From: Arenicellales bacterium | GTDB taxonomy: Bacteria > Pseudomonadota > Gammaproteobacteria > Arenicellales > JAJDZL01 | Direction of reading: 5' to 3' | DNA length: 64,000 nucleotides | Assembly (NCBI GenBank): GCA_958295885.1 | Contig: OY282380.1 | Span: 496,001-560,000 of the forward strand | Shown: positions 26,174 to 34,865 of the stretch, piece after piece | Layout of the letters: the number at the start of each line of letters is the position of its first letter | Position numbering within the stretch: the first letter of the stretch is position 1 | The notes under the pieces: generated by a model | The model's input: only the letters and a program-made list of their open reading frames with translations | What the model was told of the DNA's origin: nothing | Database searches by the model: none | Made by a program: the position numbers and the translations under genes

Positions 26174-28144
26174 GTGGAAAATCGTAATGTAATTGCAGGT
26201 TTCATAGAGAATATCGACACATTGCTTACTTATATAAGTGGCGAGCGGATTATCAATTTAATCCAAATGCTCGCAGGCTTGATAACCGGCGAAGGTACGC
26301 CCGGTTTGGTTTCAGTGATTCTAGTGGCTGTCTTGGTGGGACTCACAATTTGGCATGAAATCTCTTCTCGGCGTTTCTGTAAAGATGTCAGGAAATGTCA
26401 CTCGAATTTCCAAAATATGGATGGCTCCATAACTTCCGAACGTTTGTTAGAACTCGACACTTTTTTCACGGATCTAAGAGAAAAAAAGAAACGGTCGTCC
26501 CTTCTGGGAAGTGCTTGGAAGAAATTTAGAGAAACGACTGTTGATCCAAAGCATGAAGCTGATGGACTGCGCAACACCATACGCCCTTACGAATATTTTT
26601 CTCGTGAAGATCTTGGTCTGGAACAAGGATTATGGCGACAAGTCCCAGCACTGTTCGTATCCGTAGGACTTTTATTGACTTTCCTGGGACTTGTCGCCGC
26701 TCTTTATGAAGTCAGCCTCTTGCTGGCTGGCCCCAATGTAGGTAGTGCCGAAACTACGGAAGGATTGAAACACCTGCTTGGCATCGCTAGCGCAAAATTC
26801 ATTATGTCACTTGTAGGACTATTCTGCTCAATTGTCTTCATTTTTGTGTTGAGAGATGTCGCGAGGGTAATTGATAATTCTTTACATTCGTTATGCACTG
26901 TTATAGAGGAACACTGTATCTTTATAAGTGAACAAGAGCTGCTTGATGAGATATTGCTGCAGGGAAAAGAGCAGACCGACCAATTGAAGCATTTGACGAC
27001 TGAAATGGTGGCACAAATCGCAAGACCTCTTACGGAAGAATTGCCAAAAACGATCCGGGAATCAATTGCACAAGCTATGGCACCAGCTGTTGAACAACTC
27101 GCGAACAGTACAAGTAAAGGCATAGAATCCATGGCAGATAGTGCTAGCATTAAACTTGCGGACGGAATCCGAGAGTCAGTTCAGTTAATGAAGGAATCAA
27201 TTGAACGTGCTTCCCAAGGATTTGAAATCGTTACAAGTCGGCTTGATCGTTCGTCTATCTCGATGGGAGAGAATGTCGAAAAAGCGGTCCAATCTCTATC
27301 CAGTCAGATTGGAGATTTGGGAGTTCAAATGGCAGGGTCGTCGGAAATCGCAGCACAAAAATTTAACGAAGCGACAGAGACGATGCTTCGCGAAATGAAA
27401 GAAGCGGCTAAAGTAACAAAAAACACGTTTACCGATAGCGCACATAAAATCGCAGAAGCGAGCCACTCTATAGTTACCGGTGCTGAAGCGGGTGGAATAG
27501 AACTCGAACGAGTTGCCGCGGAAATGGCGGTTGGTATCGCTGAAGCTACAGCCAAGATGCGTGGCAATCTGCTTGATCCTATGACCGAACTTAACGAGAA
27601 AATCGAATCCTATACTTCCCGAATTGAGATGGCGTCTAATCAAGTTGGGAAGTACGCTGGTTCGGTAGAGAACAGTGTGATTGCCGTTGTGTCGGCCAAT
27701 GAAGAACTCAAACACTCAACCCAAAATCTTTCCGAGTCTGCCGGTGCTGTGAGAGGCATGGTAAGCAAAATCGAAGCAGCTAACCAAGATACGCTCAATT
27801 TTGTTGACGGAGCATTAGAATCTATAAGAACAACGAGCATAAGTATGGCACGGCTTTTGCTCGACAATCGAAACATGACTCAAACATCATTGGATATGAT
27901 GCAGAAAGTGCTCAGTTCTATTGAATCATCTTTAGTAGAATTAAAAATTATTTTAGAGCGATTTGACAAGATTGACCGCGCCTTAGGTAGCGCGTTCGAT
28001 CAAATTGACGATTCTGTCAATTCTAGTATTGAGGCAATTGGAAAATTCCAACAAGAAATTGACCGAAATTTCGGTGCGTCCCTCAATCGGTTGCAAGCTG
28101 TAATTACCCAGACAGAACAGTTTAACCCTCCCAAAAAGGAATAA
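26174..28144 (+). CDS. zorA: Zorya defence protein ZorA (MotA/ExbB-type channel with long tail)
   Basis: The inner-membrane proton-channel subunit of the Zorya anti-phage system. Membrane segments are visible at about 42-60, 156-182 (QVPALFVSVGLLLTFLGLV) and 205-232 (SAKFIMSLVGLFCSIVFIF); the last two form the MotA/TolQ/ExbB-like core. From about residue 250 to the end (656) the protein is one long, Ala/Ser/Glu-rich helical tail reaching into the cytoplasm, as in known ZorA. The start is GTG with a weak GGAT upstream. It is the first gene of a tightly packed operon; the zorB start is 6 bp after its stop. Intact; identification rests on domain layout plus the three following genes. Confidence 0.9.
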   Translation: MENRNVIAGFIENIDTLLTYISGERIINLIQMLAGLITGEGTPGLVSVILVAVLVGLTIWHEISSRRFCKDVRKCHSNFQNMDGSITSERLLELDTFFTDLREKKKRSSLLGSAWKKFRETTVDPKHEADGLRNTIRPYEYFSREDLGLEQGLWRQVPALFVSVGLLLTFLGLVAALYEVSLLLAGPNVGSAETTEGLKHLLGIASAKFIMSLVGLFCSIVFIFVLRDVARVIDNSLHSLCTVIEEHCIFISEQELLDEILLQGKEQTDQLKHLTTEMVAQIARPLTEELPKTIRESIAQAMAPAVEQLANSTSKGIESMADSASIKLADGIRESVQLMKESIERASQGFEIVTSRLDRSSISMGENVEKAVQSLSSQIGDLGVQMAGSSEIAAQKFNEATETMLREMKEAAKVTKNTFTDSAHKIAEASHSIVTGAEAGGIELERVAAEMAVGIAEATAKMRGNLLDPMTELNEKIESYTSRIEMASNQVGKYAGSVENSVIAVVSANEELKHSTQNLSESAGAVRGMVSKIEAANQDTLNFVDGALESIRTTSISMARLLLDNRNMTQTSLDMMQKVLSSIESSLVELKIILERFDKIDRALGSAFDQIDDSVNSSIEAIGKFQQEIDRNFGASLNRLQAVITQTEQFNPPKKE

Positions 28145-28150
28145 ACGCCT

Positions 28151-29791
28151 ATGGCGGTCGCACGAGGTCGCACAAAACGGCATGGTGAGAGAGGCGATTC
28201 CGCTTTTGTCTCGATGACGGACCTAACTGTCTCGTTCCTTTTCATTGTTTTGGTTCTTCTTGCGTTTTTCGCGATCCACTTTAGACCGGATGCGGCACTT
28301 GGACTAAACCCCGAAAAACTCCGGCACGAGCGTGACAACCTAAAGAAGCGCGCTGACTCTCTTGCGCATGAGTCGGAACATCTAAAACGTGAAAATGTGG
28401 AATTCAAACGTCAAATCGATCTGATTTCTGCATCGAAAAATCAGCTTGTACAGAATCTTGACAAACTCCAACTCGAGCGCGACAGTCAAAAGAAGCGCGC
28501 TGACTTTCTTGCGCTCGAGTCTGAACAACTAAAACGTGAATTATTGGAACACGCGCGTGAAAACGTGAATCTCAAACGTCAAATTAATTTGTTTTCTGTA
28601 TCGAAAAATCAGCTTGTGCAGAATTTTGAAAATCTCCAACTCGAGCGCGACAGTCAAAAGAAGCGCGCTGACTCTCTTGCGCATGAGTCGGAACATCTAA
28701 AACGTGAAAATGTGGAATTCAAACGTCAAATCGATCTGATTTCTGCATCGAAAAATCAGCTTGTGCAGAATCTTGACAAACTCCAACTCGAGCGCGACAG
28801 TCAAAAGGATCGCGCTGACTCTCTTGCGCACGAGTCTGAACAACTAAAACGTGAATTATTGGAACACGCGCGTGAAAACGTGAATCTCAAACGTCAAATT
28901 AATTTGTTTTCTGTATCGAAAAATCAGCTTGTGCAGAATTTTGAAAATCTCCAACTCGAGCGCGACAGTCAAAAGGATCGCGCTGACTCTCTTGCGTACG
29001 AGTCTGAACGATTAAAACATGCATTATTGGAACGTACGCGTGAAAATATAAATCTTAAACAAGAAATAAGTCAATTGCAAAAGACTAGAAAAGATTCGAT
29101 GCCACGAGATCTCCTCGCCGAATACCTCAAAGAAGCTAATTCCGTTAGAAGCGACTTATTGTATAGTTTGGGTAAACGAATTCGTCAGCGAATTCAGGGT
29201 ATCCGCGTGGAAGTGGTGACTAGAGATGGACTGATTCGCTTTAGAGGCGATGATCTTTTTGGATCAGGGGAATGGCGAATTAAACCTGGCAGCATAGCTG
29301 AAGAAGTTGCTCAAGTTGTTGCCGATGCACTTGCTAATATACTCCCCTGTTACACCGTGAAGGGAGCTATCAAGAAAAATTATGTTTGTACCAACTCCGC
29401 CGACGCTGTTTTTGAGACCATACAAATTGAAGGACATACTGATGATGTGCCGCTAAGCGAGAATCTACAAGTCCGAGAGAATATGCGAGACAACCTTGAT
29501 CTCTCAGCTAGACGGGGTGCTGAAACTCTGCGTGCCATAGAAAAACACCGACCCGACCTGAAAATATTCCTTAATCTTCGTGACGAACAAGTCCTCAGTT
29601 TCGCTGGTTATGGCGATACGCGACCTATCGAGCGTGATAGCAATGACGACGCGAGAGCTGCAAATCGCAGGATTGACATTCGATTCATCCTTCAAAATCC
29701 TCAAAACCTTCAGGAGGTGGAGGAAATCAGAGCACTGATTCGCCAACGCCAGAATTCGCAAGGTGTGAATATTGAACAGCTAGAACGATGA
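28151..29791 (+). CDS. zorB: Zorya defence protein ZorB with extended coiled-coil rod
   Basis: The MotB-like partner of ZorA. A basic N-terminus is followed by one membrane helix (about 22-44, MTDLTVSFLFIVLVLLAFF) in which Asp24 matches the proton-carrying Asp of MotB/ZorB. The C-terminal OmpA peptidoglycan-binding domain has IEGHTDDVPL (Asp431/432), LSARRGAETL, GYGDTRP and NRRIDIRF (505-512). Two cysteines (PCYTV, YVCTN) could form a disulfide. Unusual: residues about 55-315 are a charged coiled coil built from repeats (67-115, 116-171, 172-220, 221-276, then a degenerate unit). Ordinary ZorB is roughly half this length, so the rod is an extra feature. AAGGA lies just before the ATG. It overlaps zorC by 4 bp. 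Confidence 0.9.
   Translation: MAVARGRTKRHGERGDSAFVSMTDLTVSFLFIVLVLLAFFAIHFRPDAALGLNPEKLRHERDNLKKRADSLAHESEHLKRENVEFKRQIDLISASKNQLVQNLDKLQLERDSQKKRADFLALESEQLKRELLEHARENVNLKRQINLFSVSKNQLVQNFENLQLERDSQKKRADSLAHESEHLKRENVEFKRQIDLISASKNQLVQNLDKLQLERDSQKDRADSLAHESEQLKRELLEHARENVNLKRQINLFSVSKNQLVQNFENLQLERDSQKDRADSLAYESERLKHALLERTRENINLKQEISQLQKTRKDSMPRDLLAEYLKEANSVRSDLLYSLGKRIRQRIQGIRVEVVTRDGLIRFRGDDLFGSGEWRIKPGSIAEEVAQVVADALANILPCYTVKGAIKKNYVCTNSADAVFETIQIEGHTDDVPLSENLQVRENMRDNLDLSARRGAETLRAIEKHRPDLKIFLNLRDEQVLSFAGYGDTRPIERDSNDDARAANRRIDIRFILQNPQNLQEVEEIRALIRQRQNSQGVNIEQLER
28349..29090 (+). repeat. 315-bp tandem repeat in zorB encoding heptad-phased coil
   Basis: Units: A 28,349-28,495 (147 bp), B 28,496-28,663 (168 bp), A' 28,664-28,810, B' 28,811-28,978, and a degenerate unit from 28,979. 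A' differs from A at about 3 positions and B' from B at about 4. Unit B equals unit A plus one inserted heptad. Unit lengths of 49 and 56 residues are exact multiples of 7. Each starts with RAD.LA.ESE and ends with LQLERDSQK. Confidence 0.95.
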
Positions 29792-31137
29792 AAAATCTGC
29801 GACTCTCGGATATTTTAAAGCAGAGCTCATCCACCAGAATTCGACACCGACAGCCACTAAATTCCGTATCTAAGGAAGCAGAGAAGATACAGAACCGCTG
29901 GCCAGACATAGAAAACACTGACTCCGACCTCGACGCTGTGGAGCTGGCCGAAATTATGGATCGAAGGCGCCTCGATGATGATTGGGAAGGATTTTACTGG
30001 ATGGATGTTATACGCACGGCTTGTGCGTTTTTTGGTGACGGTCTATGGAGAAGTCAGCGTTTTGATGACCTGAACAATTTCATCCTTGATCTAATTGTCC
30101 TAGGCTCAAATGGTCCTTTTCTTCGCACCATGTTTAGGATATACCTTGAAACGTTTGATCCAATATGTACCAAATTGACACGTCCTTTGGCAGGTAAATT
30201 TAGGGAGTGTTGGAAAGATTTGGAATTACCTGTCGATTCTCTGATTCAACAGTTTCAAATACTTAATATCGATAAGATGCCGCACCAGAAGATCGCGAAT
30301 TACATCTACGATAAATCCAAACCGTTCGAAGCATTGCGAAAAATGGGTGTAGCTGCGCCACATGGACCTGGTTTGATGGAATATGTGCATCACTGGTTCG
30401 TATTTCGGATTAAGCCGCGTATCCATACCGGTGAATGTTCGGCGGTCAAGAAATTGCTTGATTGGCTGGATCCCGGAGGACAGAATCCACCGTTACAGGG
30501 TGATACTGCAGCCAAAGCAGTTGATGCCTTGCTACAGCCCTGGATAAGGAGCGATCCAAACCCAGTACTGAAAGAAACCCTCGAAAATCGTTTGATCAAA
30601 GCTTATGGAGATGCACGCGTCAATGACTCCGGAGTCTGGCGAGCATGCTCGGTTGGTTCTCGGCAAGTAATTCTTAGGTGGCTGGCAGGTACAACAATCA
30701 GAGTATTTTTCGAGATAATCACCAAAACCAACCCATCGCACATGTGGCGTAGCCGAAAATCACTCTGGATTGATCTATACGAAGAAAATCGAATTTCGGA
30801 AGGCTGGTTCGCCTTAAGTCCAGCTGCTGAGGAAGAAGCAAATCATCTCAATCGTAATCGGAATAGTGTTAGATTGGAGTTTGGCAGAAATTGTTCTACA
30901 TTACGGCACGACCGAGAAAAGAGTCTGTTGATCATGAAAATAAATGATCGTTGGGTTGTAGAAGGATCTCACAGTTTTCCAACCTGGATATTTCCGCCTG
31001 GAAATCTATCGACATTTAAACCATACGAAAATGAATATACATGCCAACAGATTCGTGTTATCAGGGGTCCAGAAAAACCTCAAGATATTTGGCATTTCAA
31101 AAATTGGCGTAATAAAGTGCTTAATGCACTCAATTGA
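29788..31137 (+). CDS. zorC: Zorya defence protein ZorC (EH_Signature-like)
   Basis: A 449-residue soluble, mostly helical protein; its start codon overlaps the zorB stop (ATGA). The C-terminal third fits the EH_Signature domain that defines ZorC: WLAGTTIRVFFEIITKTNPS, HMWRSRKSLWIDLYEENRIS, a beta stretch with LIMKINDRWVVEGSHSF, and a final DIWHFKNWRNKVLNAL. The likely signature pair is Glu392 and His436, about 44 residues apart. In studied type I systems ZorC is cytoplasmic, binds DNA and works with ZorD after ZorAB senses infection. Assignment comes from position between zorB and zorD plus this domain. Confidence 0.83.
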   Translation: MKNLRLSDILKQSSSTRIRHRQPLNSVSKEAEKIQNRWPDIENTDSDLDAVELAEIMDRRRLDDDWEGFYWMDVIRTACAFFGDGLWRSQRFDDLNNFILDLIVLGSNGPFLRTMFRIYLETFDPICTKLTRPLAGKFRECWKDLELPVDSLIQQFQILNIDKMPHQKIANYIYDKSKPFEALRKMGVAAPHGPGLMEYVHHWFVFRIKPRIHTGECSAVKKLLDWLDPGGQNPPLQGDTAAKAVDALLQPWIRSDPNPVLKETLENRLIKAYGDARVNDSGVWRACSVGSRQVILRWLAGTTIRVFFEIITKTNPSHMWRSRKSLWIDLYEENRISEGWFALSPAAEEEANHLNRNRNSVRLEFGRNCSTLRHDREKSLLIMKINDRWVVEGSHSFPTWIFPPGNLSTFKPYENEYTCQQIRVIRGPEKPQDIWHFKNWRNKVLNALN

Positions 31138-34100
31138 TGAATGAGATTAAGTACAGCCTGATTGGCGACAACATTGTCTTCATGGTCGAAGATGCGTCAA
31201 CCGGTTTCATTGGCCGTTTTTTTCGGGCAAAAAAGAATAATACTGATGTTGATGATTGGGTCGCCGGCGATGCGATGCTCTGCGATGCTTTGGGAACACT
31301 GCGTTTGTACGGCGAAGATCAGCCAGGAACGGTGCGCTTTGAAGATGATCGCATTATTGTCAAACATGCTGTAGTTGCGGCACTTAGTGAGCGACAGATG
31401 CGCACACTCGGGCTTCCAGACCATCCCCCATTCGTTCTATATACAGACACGGAAGGAATCATCGGGTCACCAAGCTTCAAGCTAATAACGCGTTGGCTTG
31501 ACGCGGGTCTATCGATCACTACAATTAGGCAGGGTGCCTTCCTAAAAACTGCCAAAGGCACGTTCACCATACCTGATCCACTTTACTCTGCGTTGGAGTT
31601 AGCCGACAGCTTTGATGCTGGCACTGTAGATTTGCCGGATCATTGGAGTGCCCTTGCTCAGTTTCGCCGCTTGCTTGATTCAGATTCTGATGATTCAGCT
31701 GACTCAATTGAAATGAGTAAATTTCTTCGAGGTTTGAGCATCTATACAGGATCAGCCCTATCACTGGCACTCAGGGAGGATAAAGATAGCGTTGATTTCG
31801 ATCCAGTGCTGTTTAATTCGGATACTTTACGTAACGCAGAGGAAGAAGGACGGCCGTTGATTGAGGCTGATGGGATACTACCGGCGGAATTGCTTCAATC
31901 GTTTCAGAATCACAAACATCGTGGTTTTCGGGCGTTCGAGGATGCCAAACGAAGCTATTCACTTGGCCGGAACAACTACCTCATCGTCGATGACGATCTC
32001 GAAACTGTTCTACAGGTAGTGCGTGAGAAGCAAAAAGCGGGTTCGGCTGAACGTCGAGCCTTTGCAGCTAATCCGCGGGCGGAATTCGCCGAGTGCATAC
32101 ACAAAAAGTATCAAAAGAAGGTCGGCGACTCAGAATATGAAGATGAAATCACACGAGAAGAAGAAATTGAAGCCCGGGTTGAAAGTCTGTTAATTGAAAC
32201 ATCTGAATACGCTGACCGCGCCATCGGAATCGGTATTTGGCAAAAGCCTAAGTTAGACTTCTTGCGGTCTGAACCGAACCAATGGCTACCGGAAATATTC
32301 AGTCTGGAACTTGACGGAGTTCATATAAGACTTGATGCCGATGCGGTATCGAAATTACGATCTAAGGTCAAATCAGCTATCGATGCAGGAGAGTCTGAGG
32401 TAACGTATAGAGGAGAACGCATTCCGGCGACACGTCAGGTTCAAGACAAGCTAGATTCAATAATTGGAACCGAAACTCCAAGTCCGCCTTCTGAAATATC
32501 TGACACAGAGACTCTTGAAGTCACCGACGACAAGGAACATTCGCAGCGAATAGTGGTACGCGTTAGAGAAAATTTCATCGAAGAAAATTGGTCGCCAAAA
32601 ATTCCACCGCGTGAAGCAAGGATCGCGGCGATGCCCTCGAAAACTGTGAAAACGCAATTGTTAGACCATCAACAAACTGCACTGAAGTGGCAGATTGAAG
32701 CATGGAAGGCCGGTCATCCCGGCATCTTGAACGCGGATGATCAGGGACTAGGCAAAACCCTACAAACGCTGGCTTTCCTCGCATGGTTACAAGATAATAT
32801 GGCTGAACTTCCTCTGGAAGAACGCAGTCCAATTCTGATCGTCGCACCAACTGGATTGCTCCGCACCTGGGAAGAAGAGGAAAAAAAGCATTTAATGGGG
32901 ACAGGATTAGGTGCTCGACTAGATGTATATGGGCAAGCAATTCGAAATCTGCGAGTACCGGACCTCCAAGGAAAAGACACAGATGATGGCAGACCGCGCC
33001 TCGAATTCAAGGACTTGAACTCAGCCATCGAAAAAGGAAATGGGCACAGGGTTTGGCTTTTGACCACCTATGAGACACTCGCGAACTATCAGCACAGCTT
33101 TCGAAAAATAGATTTCTCTGTAGTCGTTTTCGACGAGATTCAAAAAATTAAGAATGTCAAAACGCTAAATTCCCTTGCTGCTCGGTCGACAAAAGCTGAC
33201 TTCCGAATAGGTCTTACCGGCACTCCGATCGAAAATAATGTTGCTGATCTCTGGGCAATCGTGGATGCTATCTCTCTTGGCGGAAACAAAGAACCCGGCC
33301 GCCTCGGTTTGTTACGCGATTTTATTGATCGCTACAATGACATTAGCAAAGAGAAAATGTCAGAGTTACATCACCGTCTGTTCACTCCAGTGAAAAGCGG
33401 AGATCAACTCTGGCCTCCAATTGCGCAACGGCACCTCAAAGAAGGTGTAATTGCTGATCTCCCTCGCAAGGATTACCACCTTTATCCGTCCACAATGCCT
33501 CGTATTCAAGCCGAAGTTTATGAACATGCTCGTAGTATTTTGACTGACGGTAGAGGTTCGTCACTAAAAAAACTGCATCACATTCGCGGAGTCTCCCTTC
33601 ATCCTGAACCGCCAGACTCCATGGTAGGAAAAATCAAAGACTATTTTGATCGCTCCGCGCGACTTACTGCGGTACAAAACATATTGTCTCGCATCCGCGA
33701 TCGCGAAGAACGTACACTCATCTTCATCGAAGATCTACGTATGCAAGCGTTTGTAGCGCAATGGCTTCGATCGGAATTCGGATTGAAAAAAGTTCGCACA
33801 ATTAATGGCAACACCCCAATTAACAAACGCAAGAAGTACGTCACAGAGTTCCAAAGTCACATTACAGTTGACCGAGGCTTTGATGTAATGATCCTATCAC
33901 CCCGCGCAGCAGGTGTGGGTTTGACTTTAACTGCTGCGACACACGTGATCCATCTAAGTCGTTGGTGGAATGCCGCAGTTGAGGAGCAGTGTAATGACCG
34001 CATTTATCGAATTGGTCAGAAGCGAAACGTAACCATACACCTCCCTCTTGCAATTCATCCGGTTTACAAAGAGAAATCCTTCGATTGCGTGTTGAACGAT

Positions 34101-34598
34101 CTTATTCGCCGTAAACGCTTCCTCGCCCGAGTCGCTTTATGGCCGCCTATTGACAGGAATTCTGACAATAGCATGCTCTTTTCCGGAGTCAGTGGCGCTG
34201 AAGCATTCAATCCAGCGGAGATTGATGATCTGGACTGGGAGAGTTTCGAGTACTGGATTATGGATCGCGCGAGAGATAGCGGCGATTGGGAAGTTTCCAA
34301 CACACCGCGAACGAAAGATGGAGGTGCAGACGCTATACTGCGTAGCCGACATAGAAAAAACACCTCTGTTTTAGTACAGGTGAAACACACGATCAATCGA
34401 GAACGCTTGGTGGATGATAACGCTGTTCGTCAAGTTCTGCGCTCTAAAGAAGTCTACGCAGTATCCAATCCTCAGTTCGTCGTTATTACCAACTCGCTCG
34501 GTTTTACCAATGATGCTCGAAAGCTTGCACTAGAAAATGATGTCAAACTTGTCGACCGCGATCGCCTCAGCCTCTGGCCGCAGCATGTGGTCAGTTGA
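31137..34598 (+). CDS. zorD: Zorya defence protein ZorD (SNF2 helicase plus Mrr-like nuclease)
   Basis: A 1153-residue cytoplasmic effector. I use the ATG at 31137, sharing one base with the zorC stop; a TTG one codon upstream is also possible. The N-terminal 490 residues are a family-specific region. The SNF2 motor follows: NADDQGLGKTLQT (Lys540), ILIVAPTGLL, VVFDEIQKIKN (Asp666-Glu667), GLTGTPIENN, then LIFIEDLRMQAF, LSPRAAGVGLTLTAATHVI and CNDRIYRIGQKRNV. The C-terminus is a PD-(D/E)XK domain of Mrr type: DGGAD (Asp1061, Asp1065), LVQVKH (Gln1081, Lys1083), FVVITNSLGFT. All motifs look catalytic. It is predicted to degrade phage DNA once recruited. Confidence 0.9.
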   Translation: MNEIKYSLIGDNIVFMVEDASTGFIGRFFRAKKNNTDVDDWVAGDAMLCDALGTLRLYGEDQPGTVRFEDDRIIVKHAVVAALSERQMRTLGLPDHPPFVLYTDTEGIIGSPSFKLITRWLDAGLSITTIRQGAFLKTAKGTFTIPDPLYSALELADSFDAGTVDLPDHWSALAQFRRLLDSDSDDSADSIEMSKFLRGLSIYTGSALSLALREDKDSVDFDPVLFNSDTLRNAEEEGRPLIEADGILPAELLQSFQNHKHRGFRAFEDAKRSYSLGRNNYLIVDDDLETVLQVVREKQKAGSAERRAFAANPRAEFAECIHKKYQKKVGDSEYEDEITREEEIEARVESLLIETSEYADRAIGIGIWQKPKLDFLRSEPNQWLPEIFSLELDGVHIRLDADAVSKLRSKVKSAIDAGESEVTYRGERIPATRQVQDKLDSIIGTETPSPPSEISDTETLEVTDDKEHSQRIVVRVRENFIEENWSPKIPPREARIAAMPSKTVKTQLLDHQQTALKWQIEAWKAGHPGILNADDQGLGKTLQTLAFLAWLQDNMAELPLEERSPILIVAPTGLLRTWEEEEKKHLMGTGLGARLDVYGQAIRNLRVPDLQGKDTDDGRPRLEFKDLNSAIEKGNGHRVWLLTTYETLANYQHSFRKIDFSVVVFDEIQKIKNVKTLNSLAARSTKADFRIGLTGTPIENNVADLWAIVDAISLGGNKEPGRLGLLRDFIDRYNDISKEKMSELHHRLFTPVKSGDQLWPPIAQRHLKEGVIADLPRKDYHLYPSTMPRIQAEVYEHARSILTDGRGSSLKKLHHIRGVSLHPEPPDSMVGKIKDYFDRSARLTAVQNILSRIRDREERTLIFIEDLRMQAFVAQWLRSEFGLKKVRTINGNTPINKRKKYVTEFQSHITVDRGFDVMILSPRAAGVGLTLTAATHVIHLSRWWNAAVEEQCNDRIYRIGQKRNVTIHLPLAIHPVYKEKSFDCVLNDLIRRKRFLARVALWPPIDRNSDNSMLFSGVSGAEAFNPAEIDDLDWESFEYWIMDRARDSGDWEVSNTPRTKDGGADAILRSRHRKNTSVLVQVKHTINRERLVDDNAVRQVLRSKEVYAVSNPQFVVITNSLGFTNDARKLALENDVKLVDRDRLSLWPQHVVS

Positions 34599-34865
34599 TG
34601 TAGGGTATGATCGCTATTCAAACAGACAAATTGATCTACGTCAGCTCAATCAGGCAATTCGAGTAAAGGAATATTGCGGTTGGCATACGGATGCAAATTT
34701 TAATGAAATGGAAAAGGTATCAAATATAGGTATCCTGAATATCTGGTGTTTTGAGGAATTTTGTTACAGCTCCCTAATAAAATCGCTACCCCTCCCAGTA
34801 TTTAGCAAGTTTTTGATGTCGGATTGATTTACCAATTTGACGAAAAAGGTGCAATTTTAGAAATT
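34599..34865. other. Short gap after the Zorya operon
   Basis: No further gene or convincing terminator hairpin is visible; zorD and the EEP nuclease gene are convergent here. Confidence 0.35.

Noticed and set aside
28349..29090. Regular repeats suggesting a CRISPR array or satellite
   Set aside because: The repeats are 147-168 bp, contiguous, without spacers and within one open frame coding a coiled coil.
26174..29791. First two Zorya genes as Tol-Pal, ExbBD or flagellar stator genes
   Set aside because: The long ZorA tail, the following EH_Signature-like gene and the SNF2-Mrr gene, all overlapping, point to Zorya; no Tol, TonB or motility genes are present.
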